A stretch of DNA of 64,000 bases from Mammaliicoccus sciuri. Its GTDB lineage: Bacteria > Bacillota > Bacilli > Staphylococcales > Staphylococcaceae. The position numbers and the translations under genes are program-made. The stretch covers positions 124,001-188,000 of the forward strand of contig NZ_PPQD01000017.1 of the NCBI RefSeq assembly GCF_002901825.1, in the 5' to 3' direction. The notes beneath the pieces were generated by a model. It saw only the letters and a list, made by a program, of their open reading frames with translations. It was not told the DNA's origin and made no database searches. Shown here piece by piece: positions 45,786-54,590 of the stretch (within the stretch, counting starts at the first letter, position 1; each line of letters opens with the position of its first letter).

Positions 45786-46787
45786 TTATTTTTTCTTTTT
45801 TGGTGGCTTTTTAATGTTAACAACAGGATTTGCATAATGTCTTACAATGTCGCTACTAAAGAAGTACACAATAGCAATTGTTATAAGAATAATAGCAATC
45901 CAAACATAGGGTTGGTCTAATAACATTTGATCCCATTCTTTTGAACGAAATAGACCTACGAAAAGACCATGTAGTAAATAAATAAACATTGTTCGAGAGC
46001 CAATATAAGTTAATGGTAACTTACGCTCTGGTATTAAATTTAAGAAACTAAATGTTGAAACGAAAATGACAACATATATGAATAATCTTTTAAATGCACT
46101 ATAAACATCTACATCGCCTTCAAGTGCTGAATATGGTTTGCTACCAAATAACCATTCAAAGTTATAGTCAGTTAGTAAATAAGCGATAAAGATAACGATT
46201 AAACTAATGGAAGATAACCACATATGTTTTTTATTTCTTAAAATAAATGACTGTTCTTTATTAATGTAATAGCCTAATAAGAAAATTGGGAAGAATACAA
46301 ATGTTCTTGATAGACTAAGTTTTGCATTAATAAAGTCAAAATAACCGACAACTAAACCTAATAATATTGCTACTGTGAATGTGATATATGGATTGAAGTT
46401 TCTCACAAAATGCAAAATAATATGCCATGAGAATAAACTTACTAAGAACCACATTGCCCATTGTGGATCGAAGGGACTAATATTTAATGTATCATCTCTA
46501 TCAATATAGTAGTAATATAAACCATAAAATAATTGGAATATTAAATAAGGTAATAAGAGTTTGATTGTAATTTTTTTTATGTAACCTGGTTTTCCTACAC
46601 CTTTAGCAAAGAATCCTGATATCAGTACAAATGCTGGCATATGGAAACTGTAAATAAACATATATAGTGCTTTGAAAATATGACTTTCATTAACATAAGA
46701 TCTTGTTAAATGACCGAATACAACTAACACAATTAAGAAAAATCGCGCGTTATCAAAATAATGGTCTCTTTCTTTTTCGTTTGCCAT
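45786..46787 (-). CDS. Membrane acyltransferase (acyltransferase 3 / fucose 4-O-acetylase-like)
   Basis: A 333-residue protein with about ten helices and the acyltransferase-3 opening ERDHYFDNARFFLIVLVVFG followed by HMPAFVLISGFFAK. The C-terminus ends in a Lys/Pro cluster (KKPPKKKK). Such enzymes O-acetylate cell-surface glycans. AGGGGAGC precedes ATG 46787. S. aureus has a similar gene beside atl. Substrate unknown. Confidence 0.85.
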   Translation of the reverse strand: MANEKERDHYFDNARFFLIVLVVFGHLTRSYVNESHIFKALYMFIYSFHMPAFVLISGFFAKGVGKPGYIKKITIKLLLPYLIFQLFYGLYYYYIDRDDTLNISPFDPQWAMWFLVSLFSWHIILHFVRNFNPYITFTVAILLGLVVGYFDFINAKLSLSRTFVFFPIFLLGYYINKEQSFILRNKKHMWLSSISLIVIFIAYLLTDYNFEWLFGSKPYSALEGDVDVYSAFKRLFIYVVIFVSTFSFLNLIPERKLPLTYIGSRTMFIYLLHGLFVGLFRSKEWDQMLLDQPYVWIAIILITIAIVYFFSSDIVRHYANPVVNIKKPPKKKK

Positions 46788-46892
46788 GAAAAGTGCTCCC
46801 CTAAAACGATAATCTACAATTTGCTTGAAATGTAGATTATAAATTAAATTTTTCAAAAGTACAAATAATTTTATTTCGTTAATACTATAAAA

Positions 46893-46926
46893 TCAAACGA
46901 ATGCCTTATGAAAGGCATTCGTTTTA
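46893..46926 (-). terminator. Terminator after atl
   Basis: AAACGAATGCCTT pairs with AAGGCATTCGTTT around ATGA, immediately downstream of atl on the minus strand. Confidence 0.8.
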
Positions 46927-46935
46927 ACTTTAGTA

Positions 46936-49900
46936 TTATGCTTTATATTGATCAACATCGTAATATTGACCATCTGTTTGAATCTGTTGATAGAAGTCGC
47001 TAATTCGTTTTGCATTAGACTTAGCAAAGTCTATGCCTGTAGCATATTGATGAACGCCAGGATTTTGCGGATTAAATCTCATTTTATAGAGTGTGTTTTG
47101 TCCAGATTTAATGTAATTATTAGCTATAAATTGAGCACCACCTAAGATTGCTTTTTCAGGTGTGTTCCATCCTGCTTGTTGTGCATATTTAATACCACCA
47201 TATAATGCATTTTTATCAATAGCGCCAACCCCAAACATATTATAATATTTTGTTTGAGCATTTAAATCAACATTACCATTTTGGTCGATTGATCCGCCAT
47301 TAGCTAAATCACTTGTACCATTACCAGTTTCTAATAACGCATGTGAAATTAAATATATTTCATTAATGCCTACTGCTTTTGCTGCTTGGCTAAAGGCATT
47401 ACCTTGATTTTCAAGAATCCCTTTACCACGTAACAATTCATTTAATTTAGTTGCTGAAATATTTTGAGACTTGTTTAGGTCTAAAAATTGATATTTTTGA
47501 ACTGGGTCATTTACATATTTACTTGTATCCATAGCATCTTTAACTTCAGCTCTCGTAGCATTTCTAATACCACTTGCTAATACTTTTTTAGGTTCAGAAC
47601 CATTTCTTAATGCCATTTGAATATCGACAGCTTGATCTAACGTATATGGGCTAGTTGAAACATTTGTTGATTCTGTAGCGAGTTGTAAATACTTAGCATT
47701 AATCCATACAGTTTTACCATTTAATAAACCTTTATACCATAATTCATTACCAACTTTTTGAGATGAAATAACTTTAAAGTATGAATATTGGTAGTTTTGT
47801 AATGAACCTAGTAATGTTTTTTTAGATACTGAAGGTTCACTATAGAAATATCCACTGTTATCAAAAATTAAGTAGTTTTGATAGTTTTCTTTTAAAGCAA
47901 TAGGCTGATTGTTAACAGCACTTGATTTTATAGCATTTGTCTTTTTAGGTTGAGCGACAGTTGCTTTATTAACAACTTTTGGTTGTGTTGTTACTTTTTG
48001 TAATTGAATGTCTTTAGCATTCACCCATCCTAATGGAATGGCATTATTATCTTGAAGTAGATAATATGTTTGATTATTATAAGTAGATTGTTTACCAATC
48101 TTGAATGTTTTTCCTGCTTTGTTGATTGCAGGTACAGTTTTTTGGTCATATACAGAAGTATATACACCAGAGATATTTTTATTAACTTTACCTAAATAGT
48201 TAACACGAACCGTTTTAGCAACTGCATTTGTTTTTGTTGTGTTAGAAGCAACAGGTTTCGGCGTTACCTTAGGTTTCACAGTGTTAGAAGCAACAGGTTT
48301 CGGAGTTGCTTTAGGTTTCGCTGTGTTAGAAGCAACAGGTTTCGGAGTTGCCTTAGGTTTCACAGTGTTAGAAGCAGCAGGTTTCGGCGATGCTTTAGGT
48401 TTCGCTGTGTTAGAAGCAGCAGGTTTCGGCGTTGCTTTAGGTTTCGCTGTGTTAGAAGCAGCAGGTTTCGGCGTTACTTTAGTATTGTTTTGCAGTTGAA
48501 TGTCACTAGATTTCACCCAACCTAAAGGAGTGCCGTTATTATCTTGTAATAAATAATATACTTGGTTGTTATAGTTAGATTGTTTACCAATATTAAATGT
48601 TTTACCAACTTTGTTAGCAGCTGATTTAGTTTTAGTATCATAAACTGAACTATAAACACCTGATGCGTTTGTATTAACTTTACCTTTATAGTTAACAACT
48701 ACTGTTTTTGCAGGACTCGCTACAGGCGTAGTAGGTTTAGGCTTAGACACAACAGGTGTAGACGGTTTAGGTTTAGAAACTACTGGTGCAGTCGGTTTAG
48801 GTTTAGAGACTACAGGTGTAGTAGGTTTAGGTTTAGAGACTACAGGTGTAGTAGGTTTAGGTTTTGACACAACAGGTGTAGTCGGCTTAGGCTTAGAAAC
48901 TACAGGTGTAGTGGGTTGAGTTACACTACCTGTTTTGTATAAATATTTCTCTCGCACTAAATCTATAAGTTCATTAAAAGTATAATTATTTTCAGCAAAC
49001 CAACCATATGGGTCACTATGATCCGTACCACCTAAATATCTAGAAACAGCATCATGAGACCATAAAGTACCAGTACCATCATTTTCAGCACTATCAAATG
49101 GTAAGCCGTAATATGATAAATTAGTTGCGATATAATCTGCATAATTGTTAATAGAGCGAGCAAAACGATCTCCGCCATAAACACGAACTAATTCTACATG
49201 TATGAATCGTTCATTTGCGACGCCACCAGCACCCCAAGCTAAGTAATCAGTTGGCGCAACTTCAATAATATTATTATCATCTACAAAGGCATGTACAAAT
49301 GCACTTTCATAGTTGTTTTTCATATATGCAATTTCGCCTTGAATTGTTGAATTAGGATTTGCAGTTTCATGTGCAATAATACCTTCAGGTTTACCAACAC
49401 CATTACGATATGGAATTTTTGGAATATGACTTGAAAAATCTTCAACATATGTCGGAACTGCATAATTATTATTTCTAATTTGATTATTTATTGACGAACT
49501 TACTGTAGGACTATAAGAACTAGATGTAGTAGCGACAGCTTTTTTAACAACAGGCGCACTACTTACAGATCTAAATGCAAAAGTGCTGACTTGTGGTTGA
49601 ACACTAGCAGTTTCTAATTGAACTTTGGCATTTTGCGTACTATTAGCCGCTTCAGTATCTTGAGCATCATTAGTAGAAGTAGGCTGAGCTAAGTCATCAG
49701 AAACCTGTTCATTGTTTATTTCTTCAGTATTGTCTTCTGTAGTAGTTACATCAGTATCTTGATCTACTTCATTAGAAGTAGATTGAGTAGTATCTTCAGA
49801 AACTTCTTGGTTGTTATTAACTTCCGTATTATCTTCAGAAGAAGCTACATCAGAGTTTTGGTTTTCTTCTTTAGAAGTAGGTTGAGTAGTATCTTCAGAA

Positions 49901-50637
49901 ACCTCGTCGTTATTTGTAACTTCAGAGTTATCATCAGTAGAAGTTACATCTGTGTTTTGGTCTTCTTCGTTAGAAGTAGATTGAGTAGTATCTTCAGAAA
50001 CCTCGTCGTTATTTGTAACTTCAGAGTTATCATCAGTAGAAGCTACATCAGAGTTTTGATTTTCTTCGTTAGAAGTAGTTTGAGTAGTATCTTCAGAAAC
50101 CTCGTCGTTATTTGTAACTTCAGAATTATCATCAGTAGAAGCTACATCAGAGTTTTGATTTTCTTCGTTAGAAGTAGTTTGAGTAGTATCTTCAGAAACC
50201 TCGTCGTTATTCTTAACTTCAGAGTTATCATCAGTAGAAGTTACATCTGTGTTTTGGTCTTCTTCTTTAGAAGTAGGTTGAGTAGTATCTTCAGAAACCT
50301 CAGTATTATCCTCAGCAGAAGTTATATCTGTGTCTTGTTCTACTTCATTAGAAGTAGGCTGTACTGATTCATTAGTTGTATTTTCTACTTTTTGGTTAGG
50401 CTCATCAATTATAGATGGATCTTTATATTCTTTAGTACCTGAAACGTTTAAAGATTGGCTTTTTAATTCTTTTTGTTCATCTTGAATCTGACTAGCATTA
50501 TCATGTTGTTCAATGATGTTTTTATTTTCTTTGTTTGTGGTTTGTTCTTCTGCATTTACTTGATGTGATACAAGCGTAGTACCTGCTAAAGTCATTGCTA
50601 CAAGTGCGGGTGTTTTGTAATAGAATTTTTTATCCAT
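46936..50637 (-). CDS. atl: Atl, bifunctional autolysin (amidase and glucosaminidase)
   Basis: A 1,233-residue major wall hydrolase. Order: signal peptide ending VNA (about 29); acidic Thr/Ser/Asp/Asn/Glu propeptide with six 33-residue repeats (about 117-314); Amidase_2 (about 395-568; IIAHE, LWSHDAV, GTDHSDP); Pro/Lys decapeptide linker; GW repeat; 14-residue-repeat linker; GW repeat; a third GW-like repeat; C-terminal glucosaminidase (about 990-1233; Glu in SHALLETGNGTS). ATG 50637 follows AAAGGAGA. It separates daughter cells; the glucosaminidase is closely related to that of the broken prophage lysin at 22734-24580. Confidence 0.95.
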   Translation of the reverse strand: MDKKFYYKTPALVAMTLAGTTLVSHQVNAEEQTTNKENKNIIEQHDNASQIQDEQKELKSQSLNVSGTKEYKDPSIIDEPNQKVENTTNESVQPTSNEVEQDTDITSAEDNTEVSEDTTQPTSKEEDQNTDVTSTDDNSEVKNNDEVSEDTTQTTSNEENQNSDVASTDDNSEVTNNDEVSEDTTQTTSNEENQNSDVASTDDNSEVTNNDEVSEDTTQSTSNEEDQNTDVTSTDDNSEVTNNDEVSEDTTQPTSKEENQNSDVASSEDNTEVNNNQEVSEDTTQSTSNEVDQDTDVTTTEDNTEEINNEQVSDDLAQPTSTNDAQDTEAANSTQNAKVQLETASVQPQVSTFAFRSVSSAPVVKKAVATTSSSYSPTVSSSINNQIRNNNYAVPTYVEDFSSHIPKIPYRNGVGKPEGIIAHETANPNSTIQGEIAYMKNNYESAFVHAFVDDNNIIEVAPTDYLAWGAGGVANERFIHVELVRVYGGDRFARSINNYADYIATNLSYYGLPFDSAENDGTGTLWSHDAVSRYLGGTDHSDPYGWFAENNYTFNELIDLVREKYLYKTGSVTQPTTPVVSKPKPTTPVVSKPKPTTPVVSKPKPTTPVVSKPKPTAPVVSKPKPSTPVVSKPKPTTPVASPAKTVVVNYKGKVNTNASGVYSSVYDTKTKSAANKVGKTFNIGKQSNYNNQVYYLLQDNNGTPLGWVKSSDIQLQNNTKVTPKPAASNTAKPKATPKPAASNTAKPKASPKPAASNTVKPKATPKPVASNTAKPKATPKPVASNTVKPKVTPKPVASNTTKTNAVAKTVRVNYLGKVNKNISGVYTSVYDQKTVPAINKAGKTFKIGKQSTYNNQTYYLLQDNNAIPLGWVNAKDIQLQKVTTQPKVVNKATVAQPKKTNAIKSSAVNNQPIALKENYQNYLIFDNSGYFYSEPSVSKKTLLGSLQNYQYSYFKVISSQKVGNELWYKGLLNGKTVWINAKYLQLATESTNVSTSPYTLDQAVDIQMALRNGSEPKKVLASGIRNATRAEVKDAMDTSKYVNDPVQKYQFLDLNKSQNISATKLNELLRGKGILENQGNAFSQAAKAVGINEIYLISHALLETGNGTSDLANGGSIDQNGNVDLNAQTKYYNMFGVGAIDKNALYGGIKYAQQAGWNTPEKAILGGAQFIANNYIKSGQNTLYKMRFNPQNPGVHQYATGIDFAKSNAKRISDFYQQIQTDGQYYDVDQYKA
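48226..48474 (-). repeat. 42-bp repeats in atl (linker 2)
   Basis: Six tandem units encode 14-residue variants of TPKPAASNTAKPKA between the first and second GW repeats. Variants A/V and T/S are scattered among copies. Confidence 0.88.
48706..48915 (-). repeat. 30-bp repeats in atl (linker 1)
   Basis: Seven tandem units encode the decapeptide PTTPVVSKPK (with A, S and PVAS variants) between amidase and first GW repeat, a wall-spanning type of linker. Confidence 0.88.
49696..50289 (-). repeat. 99-bp repeats in atl propeptide
   Basis: Six consecutive 33-residue units beginning DTTQ(P/T/S)TS(N/K)EE, each with DDNSEV or EDNTEV and ending (N)DEVSE, flanked by degenerate half units. Two neighbouring units are identical in protein sequence, implying recent duplication or conversion. 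Confidence 0.92.
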
Positions 50638-50756
50638 AAACAATCTCCTTTTGTATAGGTATTTATTTATAATCAGTATAAGGCTTTTTAATATTAAAAG
50701 ATGAACTTTTTAAGAAATGTAATGTAACTTTAATATTTGAGATATTAATAATTTAT

Positions 50757-51179
50757 CTAAAAAGTTAATTTCATAAAATAGTGAGGAATCTTTTCTTCTA
50801 AGAATTCTTCACCTTCAGTTTTGTAACCTAATTTTTCATAGAAACCTTTAGCGTGTGATTGTCCATTAAGTACTGTACCTTTATATCCATCTTCACTAGC
50901 TTTTTGATTAATAAAATTCATCACATCTTTACCGTAACCAAATTTTCTATAAGGTTTTAAAACGGCAACTCTCTCTACTTTCGCATAACCATTTTTATAA
51001 TTTCTAAAACGACCTACCGCAGCTGGTTTATCATTGTGATATAGAACAACATGCTTAGAAACATTTTCAAATTCATCTATCTCTGCGTCTATAGAAACAC
51101 CTTGTTCTTCAACAAATACAATTTTTCTAATATTTAACCCATCTTGTATATCTTTTTGGCTTTCTGCAATTTTGATCAT
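50757..51179 (-). CDS. GNAT-family N-acetyltransferase, ElaA-like
   Basis: A 140-residue GNAT: FVEEQGVSIDAEIDEFEN, then GRFRNYKNGYAKVERVAVLK, acetyl-CoA loop PYRKFGYGKDVMNF and QSHAKGFYEKLGYKTEGEEF. This is the YjcF/ElaA pattern. TGGAGG precedes ATG 51179. Located between atl and the DUF2538 gene as in S. aureus. Substrate unknown. Confidence 0.88.
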   Translation of the reverse strand: MIKIAESQKDIQDGLNIRKIVFVEEQGVSIDAEIDEFENVSKHVVLYHNDKPAAVGRFRNYKNGYAKVERVAVLKPYRKFGYGKDVMNFINQKASEDGYKGTVLNGQSHAKGFYEKLGYKTEGEEFLEEKIPHYFMKLTF

Positions 51180-51289
51180 TATGATACCTCCATTGTTTTG
51201 ATTCAATTTATTATACATTATGATTATTCTAATTGATGTAGTAAATTAAAAACTCAAGAAATAATAAATAGTTGGTAAATATAGGGGTG

Positions 51290-51485
51290 TATTTATCAAG
51301 ACAGGGCAAACAAGATAAATAGAGGCGTTGTATTTATCAAGATAGACGAAACAAGATAAATAGGGACGCTTTATTTATCAAGACTGATCAAACAAGATAA
51401 ATAAGGACGCTTTATTTATCAAGACAGACGAAACAAGATAAATAAGGACGCTGTATTTATCAAGACTAGTGAAACAAGATAAATA
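51290..51485. repeat. Five 41-bp intergenic repeats with internal inverted arms
   Basis: Copies start at 51290, 51331, 51372, 51413 and 51454, exactly 41 bp apart. Each is TATTTATCAAGA, 4-6 variable bases, AAACAAGATAAATA, then a spacer near AGGACGCT. TATTTATC and GATAAATA are inverted arms. To the right, GCAACATA (9 bases) TATGTTGC at about 51522-51546 and further GCAAC elements follow. No ORF or promoter is evident in 51,180-51,612. Confidence 0.85.
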
Positions 51486-51612
51486 GACATTGCCAAAATT
51501 GCAAGACGATGCTGACTAGCAACATAGAAGCTCCGTATGTTGCAAGTCATCCCAATTTAGCAACATTCACGTTACATATTCTCAATGAGTTCCATATTAT
51601 TTCTGTTCACAC

Positions 51613-51650
51613 AAAAAAGCTGAACCATTTTATATGGATCAGCTTTTAAT
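51613..51650. terminator. Terminator after the lcpB-DUF2538 unit
   Basis: AAAAAGCTGAACCAT pairs with ATGGATCAGCTTTT (one mismatch) around TTTAT; T-rich on the minus-strand exit. Confidence 0.8.
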
Positions 51651-52133
51651 TTATATTGTTTGAACTGCTTGTCTTCTAACGATTGCGGTATATTGCCAGA
51701 ATAATCTTAATTGGTGAATACTCCAATTTGTCATACCCATTGTATATCCGCTCGGTGTAAATATTTGAATTTGGCTTGTTTCTAGTGCTGCTGCTACTAG
51801 ATATTGTAAATGAACACTTAATGATTTCATTTCTTCTGTTAAACCTGTTTCTGTATATACCCATGAAAAAGGTAAGGGGTTATCAAAGATATTGATAACA
51901 TTAAATATTTCTGGGATGGCAATGATATAACAAGCGCCATCTACAATTGGATCGTTGTTTGCTTGATTATAGTATAGTAATAACGCTTCATAATTCTCAT
52001 GATGTTCGTGATTAACATAGTACAAATTTTGTCTAAAGTGAGACAAATCTCCAGAATGAATTATTTGATTTTCAAGTGCATCAAACATTGTATTGATTTG
52101 TTCATATTTTTCATATGTTTTACGTTGAATCAT
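51651..52133 (-). CDS. DUF2538-family protein
   Basis: A 160-residue soluble protein of a staphylococcal family without known function; wording such as NLYYVNHEHHENYEALLLYY and SVHLQYLVAAALETSQIQIF matches the S. aureus gene in the same place beside lcpB. TTTCCTAGTAA-side start ATG 52133 follows AAAGGAGG. It begins 15 bases after lcpB on the same strand, so they are cotranscribed. Confidence 0.85.
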   Translation of the reverse strand: MIQRKTYEKYEQINTMFDALENQIIHSGDLSHFRQNLYYVNHEHHENYEALLLYYNQANNDPIVDGACYIIAIPEIFNVINIFDNPLPFSWVYTETGLTEEMKSLSVHLQYLVAAALETSQIQIFTPSGYTMGMTNWSIHQLRLFWQYTAIVRRQAVQTI

Positions 52134-52148
52134 AATTTGCCTCCTTTC

Positions 52149-53423
52149 CTAGTAAACTTCTGGACCAGGTTGTTGAGCGCTTTGATCCGGTGCTTGACCA
52201 CTTTGATCTGGTGTTGTTTGTTGAGGTACTTCTTGTTGAGGTACTTCTTGTGATGGTGCTTGTTCTATAGGTTGTTCTACAGGCTGCTCAGACGGTTGTT
52301 CAGTTTGCTGCTGAGTTGATTCTTCAGTATCAGGCTCTATAGCAGGTTCGACTGTTTCAGCTGAATCGCTATTAATAGATGTGTTTCCACTCTTTAGACT
52401 TTTCTTAGATACTTCAATATAAGGTGTTAGATCTCCATATGCTTGAATCATCAAATAATTCATTAATTCTGTTTTCTTAGTCTTAGGCAAGTTTAAGTCT
52501 TTTCTAAGTTTATTAGACAGTTCTAATAAATTATCTAAGTCAGGATTGAAGAAGTAAACACCATTAAAATTAGCATCAGTTCCTGTAACTTGTTCGGTTT
52601 TAATTTTTACTTTACTTGATGAATAAGTCGTTGCTAAGTTTTGGATATCTTCAAATGAGAAATTGTGTTTCGCATTTTTACCAACGATTTTAACTAAGTC
52701 ATCTAATTTATTAATTGAATTTGTTTCTTGAGCTTTTTTGATAATGGCTTTAATCATTTCCATTTGACGTTTACCACGTTCTAAATCTGAATCTTGTTTT
52801 CTTGAACGAACAACGGCAAGCGCTTCGTCACCAGATAAATTACGTTTACCTTTTTTGACTTTAATTCGACCTTTATCTTCAGTGTTTGGCTCATTTAAAT
52901 CAAACGGTACGTTATATTCAATACCACCAAGTTCATCAACAACTTCAACAAAAGCTTCCATATTAATTCTTGCATAGTAATCTACTGGAACATTTAATGT
53001 ACTTTCAACACTTTCCATTGAACCTTCTGGCCCATCTATTGCATGAGCATGCGTGATTTTATCATAATATTTTACGGCTGGTATATAACTTAATGTATCA
53101 CGTGGAATACTAACCATACGTATTTGTTTTTTATCTCTATTAAAAGTTGTATAAATCATAGCATCAGTGCGAGATTGGTTAGCCTTTTGACCACCTTCAC
53201 GTCTTGATGTACTATCATCGACACCTAAAAATAATACCGATACATGATCTAAACTAGGATCTACTGGTTTATCTCTTAAAGATGATTTGCTTTTTTTAGA
53301 ATCAAGAAATGAATCATTAATTGCACCTTTAGTTTCAAGATAAAGCATGAGTCCAAATACTACGGGTAGAATCATGAGTACTATTGACATCAAAAGTAAA
53401 CCTATTTTTGCGAATCTTTTCAT
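52149..53423 (-). CDS. lcpB: LcpB-like LytR-CpsA-Psr protein
   Basis: A 424-residue membrane-anchored protein: short cytoplasmic start, one helix (LLLMSIVLMILPVVFGLML), LCP domain (FLGVDDSTSRREGGQKANQSRTD motif region split by Arg/Asp clusters; VSIPRDTLSYIPA; HAHAIDGPEG; RSRKQDSDLERGKRQ) and a C-terminal Gln/Pro/Glu-rich tail of about 70 residues. LCP proteins link wall teichoic acid to peptidoglycan. Synteny with atl and the DUF2538 gene matches S. aureus LcpB. GAAGGG precedes ATG 53423. Confidence 0.9.
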   Translation of the reverse strand: MKRFAKIGLLLMSIVLMILPVVFGLMLYLETKGAINDSFLDSKKSKSSLRDKPVDPSLDHVSVLFLGVDDSTSRREGGQKANQSRTDAMIYTTFNRDKKQIRMVSIPRDTLSYIPAVKYYDKITHAHAIDGPEGSMESVESTLNVPVDYYARINMEAFVEVVDELGGIEYNVPFDLNEPNTEDKGRIKVKKGKRNLSGDEALAVVRSRKQDSDLERGKRQMEMIKAIIKKAQETNSINKLDDLVKIVGKNAKHNFSFEDIQNLATTYSSSKVKIKTEQVTGTDANFNGVYFFNPDLDNLLELSNKLRKDLNLPKTKKTELMNYLMIQAYGDLTPYIEVSKKSLKSGNTSINSDSAETVEPAIEPDTEESTQQQTEQPSEQPVEQPIEQAPSQEVPQQEVPQQTTPDQSGQAPDQSAQQPGPEVY

Positions 53424-53620
53424 ATTATATATTTACCCTTCTATTCGTATTGTGTTTTGAAATATCTATTTTTGCATATTATACATCATATATGATTATA
53501 CAAGTAAAATTCAACAATTTAAATGAATTATGTGTACTACTTATCAAATATAGAATGTAAATTTGTTGTAAAATTTATGGAAATGGTGTAAATTATAGTG
53601 AAGAATGAGAGGTGAGACAA

Positions 53621-54469
53621 ATGGCAAAAGTACTAGAAAAAGATTTAAATAGTATTAGTGAACAAATAGAATTAAATAGAGAGAATTCGTATGATGTGAT
53701 TAAGCCTCCAACCGTTAATGTTCTAGGTTTGCCATTTGCAAACCTGACGGCAAATGAAATGGTAGAACGTATTAAATATTTTGTAAATCAGGAAACGAAT
53801 GATAATTTATTTATTGTAACAGCTAATCCTGAAATTGCACATTATGCTTATAGTAATAATCACTATCAACGACGTATTAAACATGCAGATTACATTGTAC
53901 CAGATGGAATTGGTATAGTTAAAGCAGCTAAATATTTAAATACGCCATTAAAAGAACGTGTTCCGGGAATAGAGTTAATGGAAGAAATGTTGAATATTGC
54001 AAACGCAAGTAGCAAGAGAGTATTCTTATTAGGATCTTCTAAAGAAGGCGTTAAAGCGACTCGTAAAATTCTAGAAGAACAATACCCTAATATTACGTTT
54101 GATCATAAACATGGATATAAACATGTACTAGATTATAAAGTAACTAAGAAAATTAAGAAATTTAATCCAGACTTTATTTTTGCGGCAATGGGTTTTCCTA
54201 AACAAGAAGATTGGATTTATTATAACGGTCATCATTTTGAACACACGGTAATGATGGGTGTGGGTGGCTCGTTTGATGTTATAAGTGGAAATGTTAAGCG
54301 TGCACCAAAAATGTTTATTAAACTTAATTTAGAATGGTTATATAGAATTATAACTGATTTGAAACGTGTGAATAGAGCACTTAAAATCCCACTGTTTTTA
54401 AAAGAAGTTCAATTTCAAAAATCATGTACACCTAAAAAGAATAAATATGATTATATGAAGAATAGATAA
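53621..54469 (+). CDS. tagA: TagA/TarA, N-acetylmannosaminyltransferase
   Basis: A 282-residue WecG/TagA/CpsF-family enzyme that adds ManNAc to GlcNAc-PP-undecaprenol, the first committed wall-teichoic-acid step. Conserved: TANPEIAHYA, HADYIVPDGIGIVKAAK, RVPGIELMEEML, AAMGFPKQEDWI and VGGSFDVISGNVKRAPK. GAGGTGA precedes ATG 53621. The N-terminus is about 30 residues longer than in S. aureus. Divergent from lcpB across 197 bases, which probably hold both promoters. Confidence 0.93.
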   Translation: MAKVLEKDLNSISEQIELNRENSYDVIKPPTVNVLGLPFANLTANEMVERIKYFVNQETNDNLFIVTANPEIAHYAYSNNHYQRRIKHADYIVPDGIGIVKAAKYLNTPLKERVPGIELMEEMLNIANASSKRVFLLGSSKEGVKATRKILEEQYPNITFDHKHGYKHVLDYKVTKKIKKFNPDFIFAAMGFPKQEDWIYYNGHHFEHTVMMGVGGSFDVISGNVKRAPKMFIKLNLEWLYRIITDLKRVNRALKIPLFLKEVQFQKSCTPKKNKYDYMKNR

Positions 54470-54474
54470 ATAGT

Positions 54475-54516
54475 AACACCTTAATGTTGAAATTTAACAT
54501 TAAGGTGTTTTATTTT
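54475..54516 (+). terminator. Terminator after tagA
   Basis: AACACCTTAATGTT pairs perfectly with AACATTAAGGTGTT around GAAATTT, followed by TTATTTTA. Confidence 0.88.
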
Positions 54517-54590
54517 ATGAGGATTTTTAGCTATTTAATTGTTAACTAAATGTTATGATGTAGGTAACAATAAAAGTAGGTGACTTTGTA

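Noticed and set aside
48239..48499. 86-codon plus-strand ORF of repeated LEATGFGV
   Set aside because: Shadow of the 42-bp atl linker repeats on the opposite strand.
49759..50367. 202-codon plus-strand ORF
   Set aside because: It is the antisense shadow of the atl propeptide repeats; it exists because the 99-bp units keep frame, and it has no ribosome site.
51290..51485. CRISPR array
   Set aside because: The period is only 41 bp, the supposed spacers are 4-9 bases and nearly identical, and no cas genes are present.
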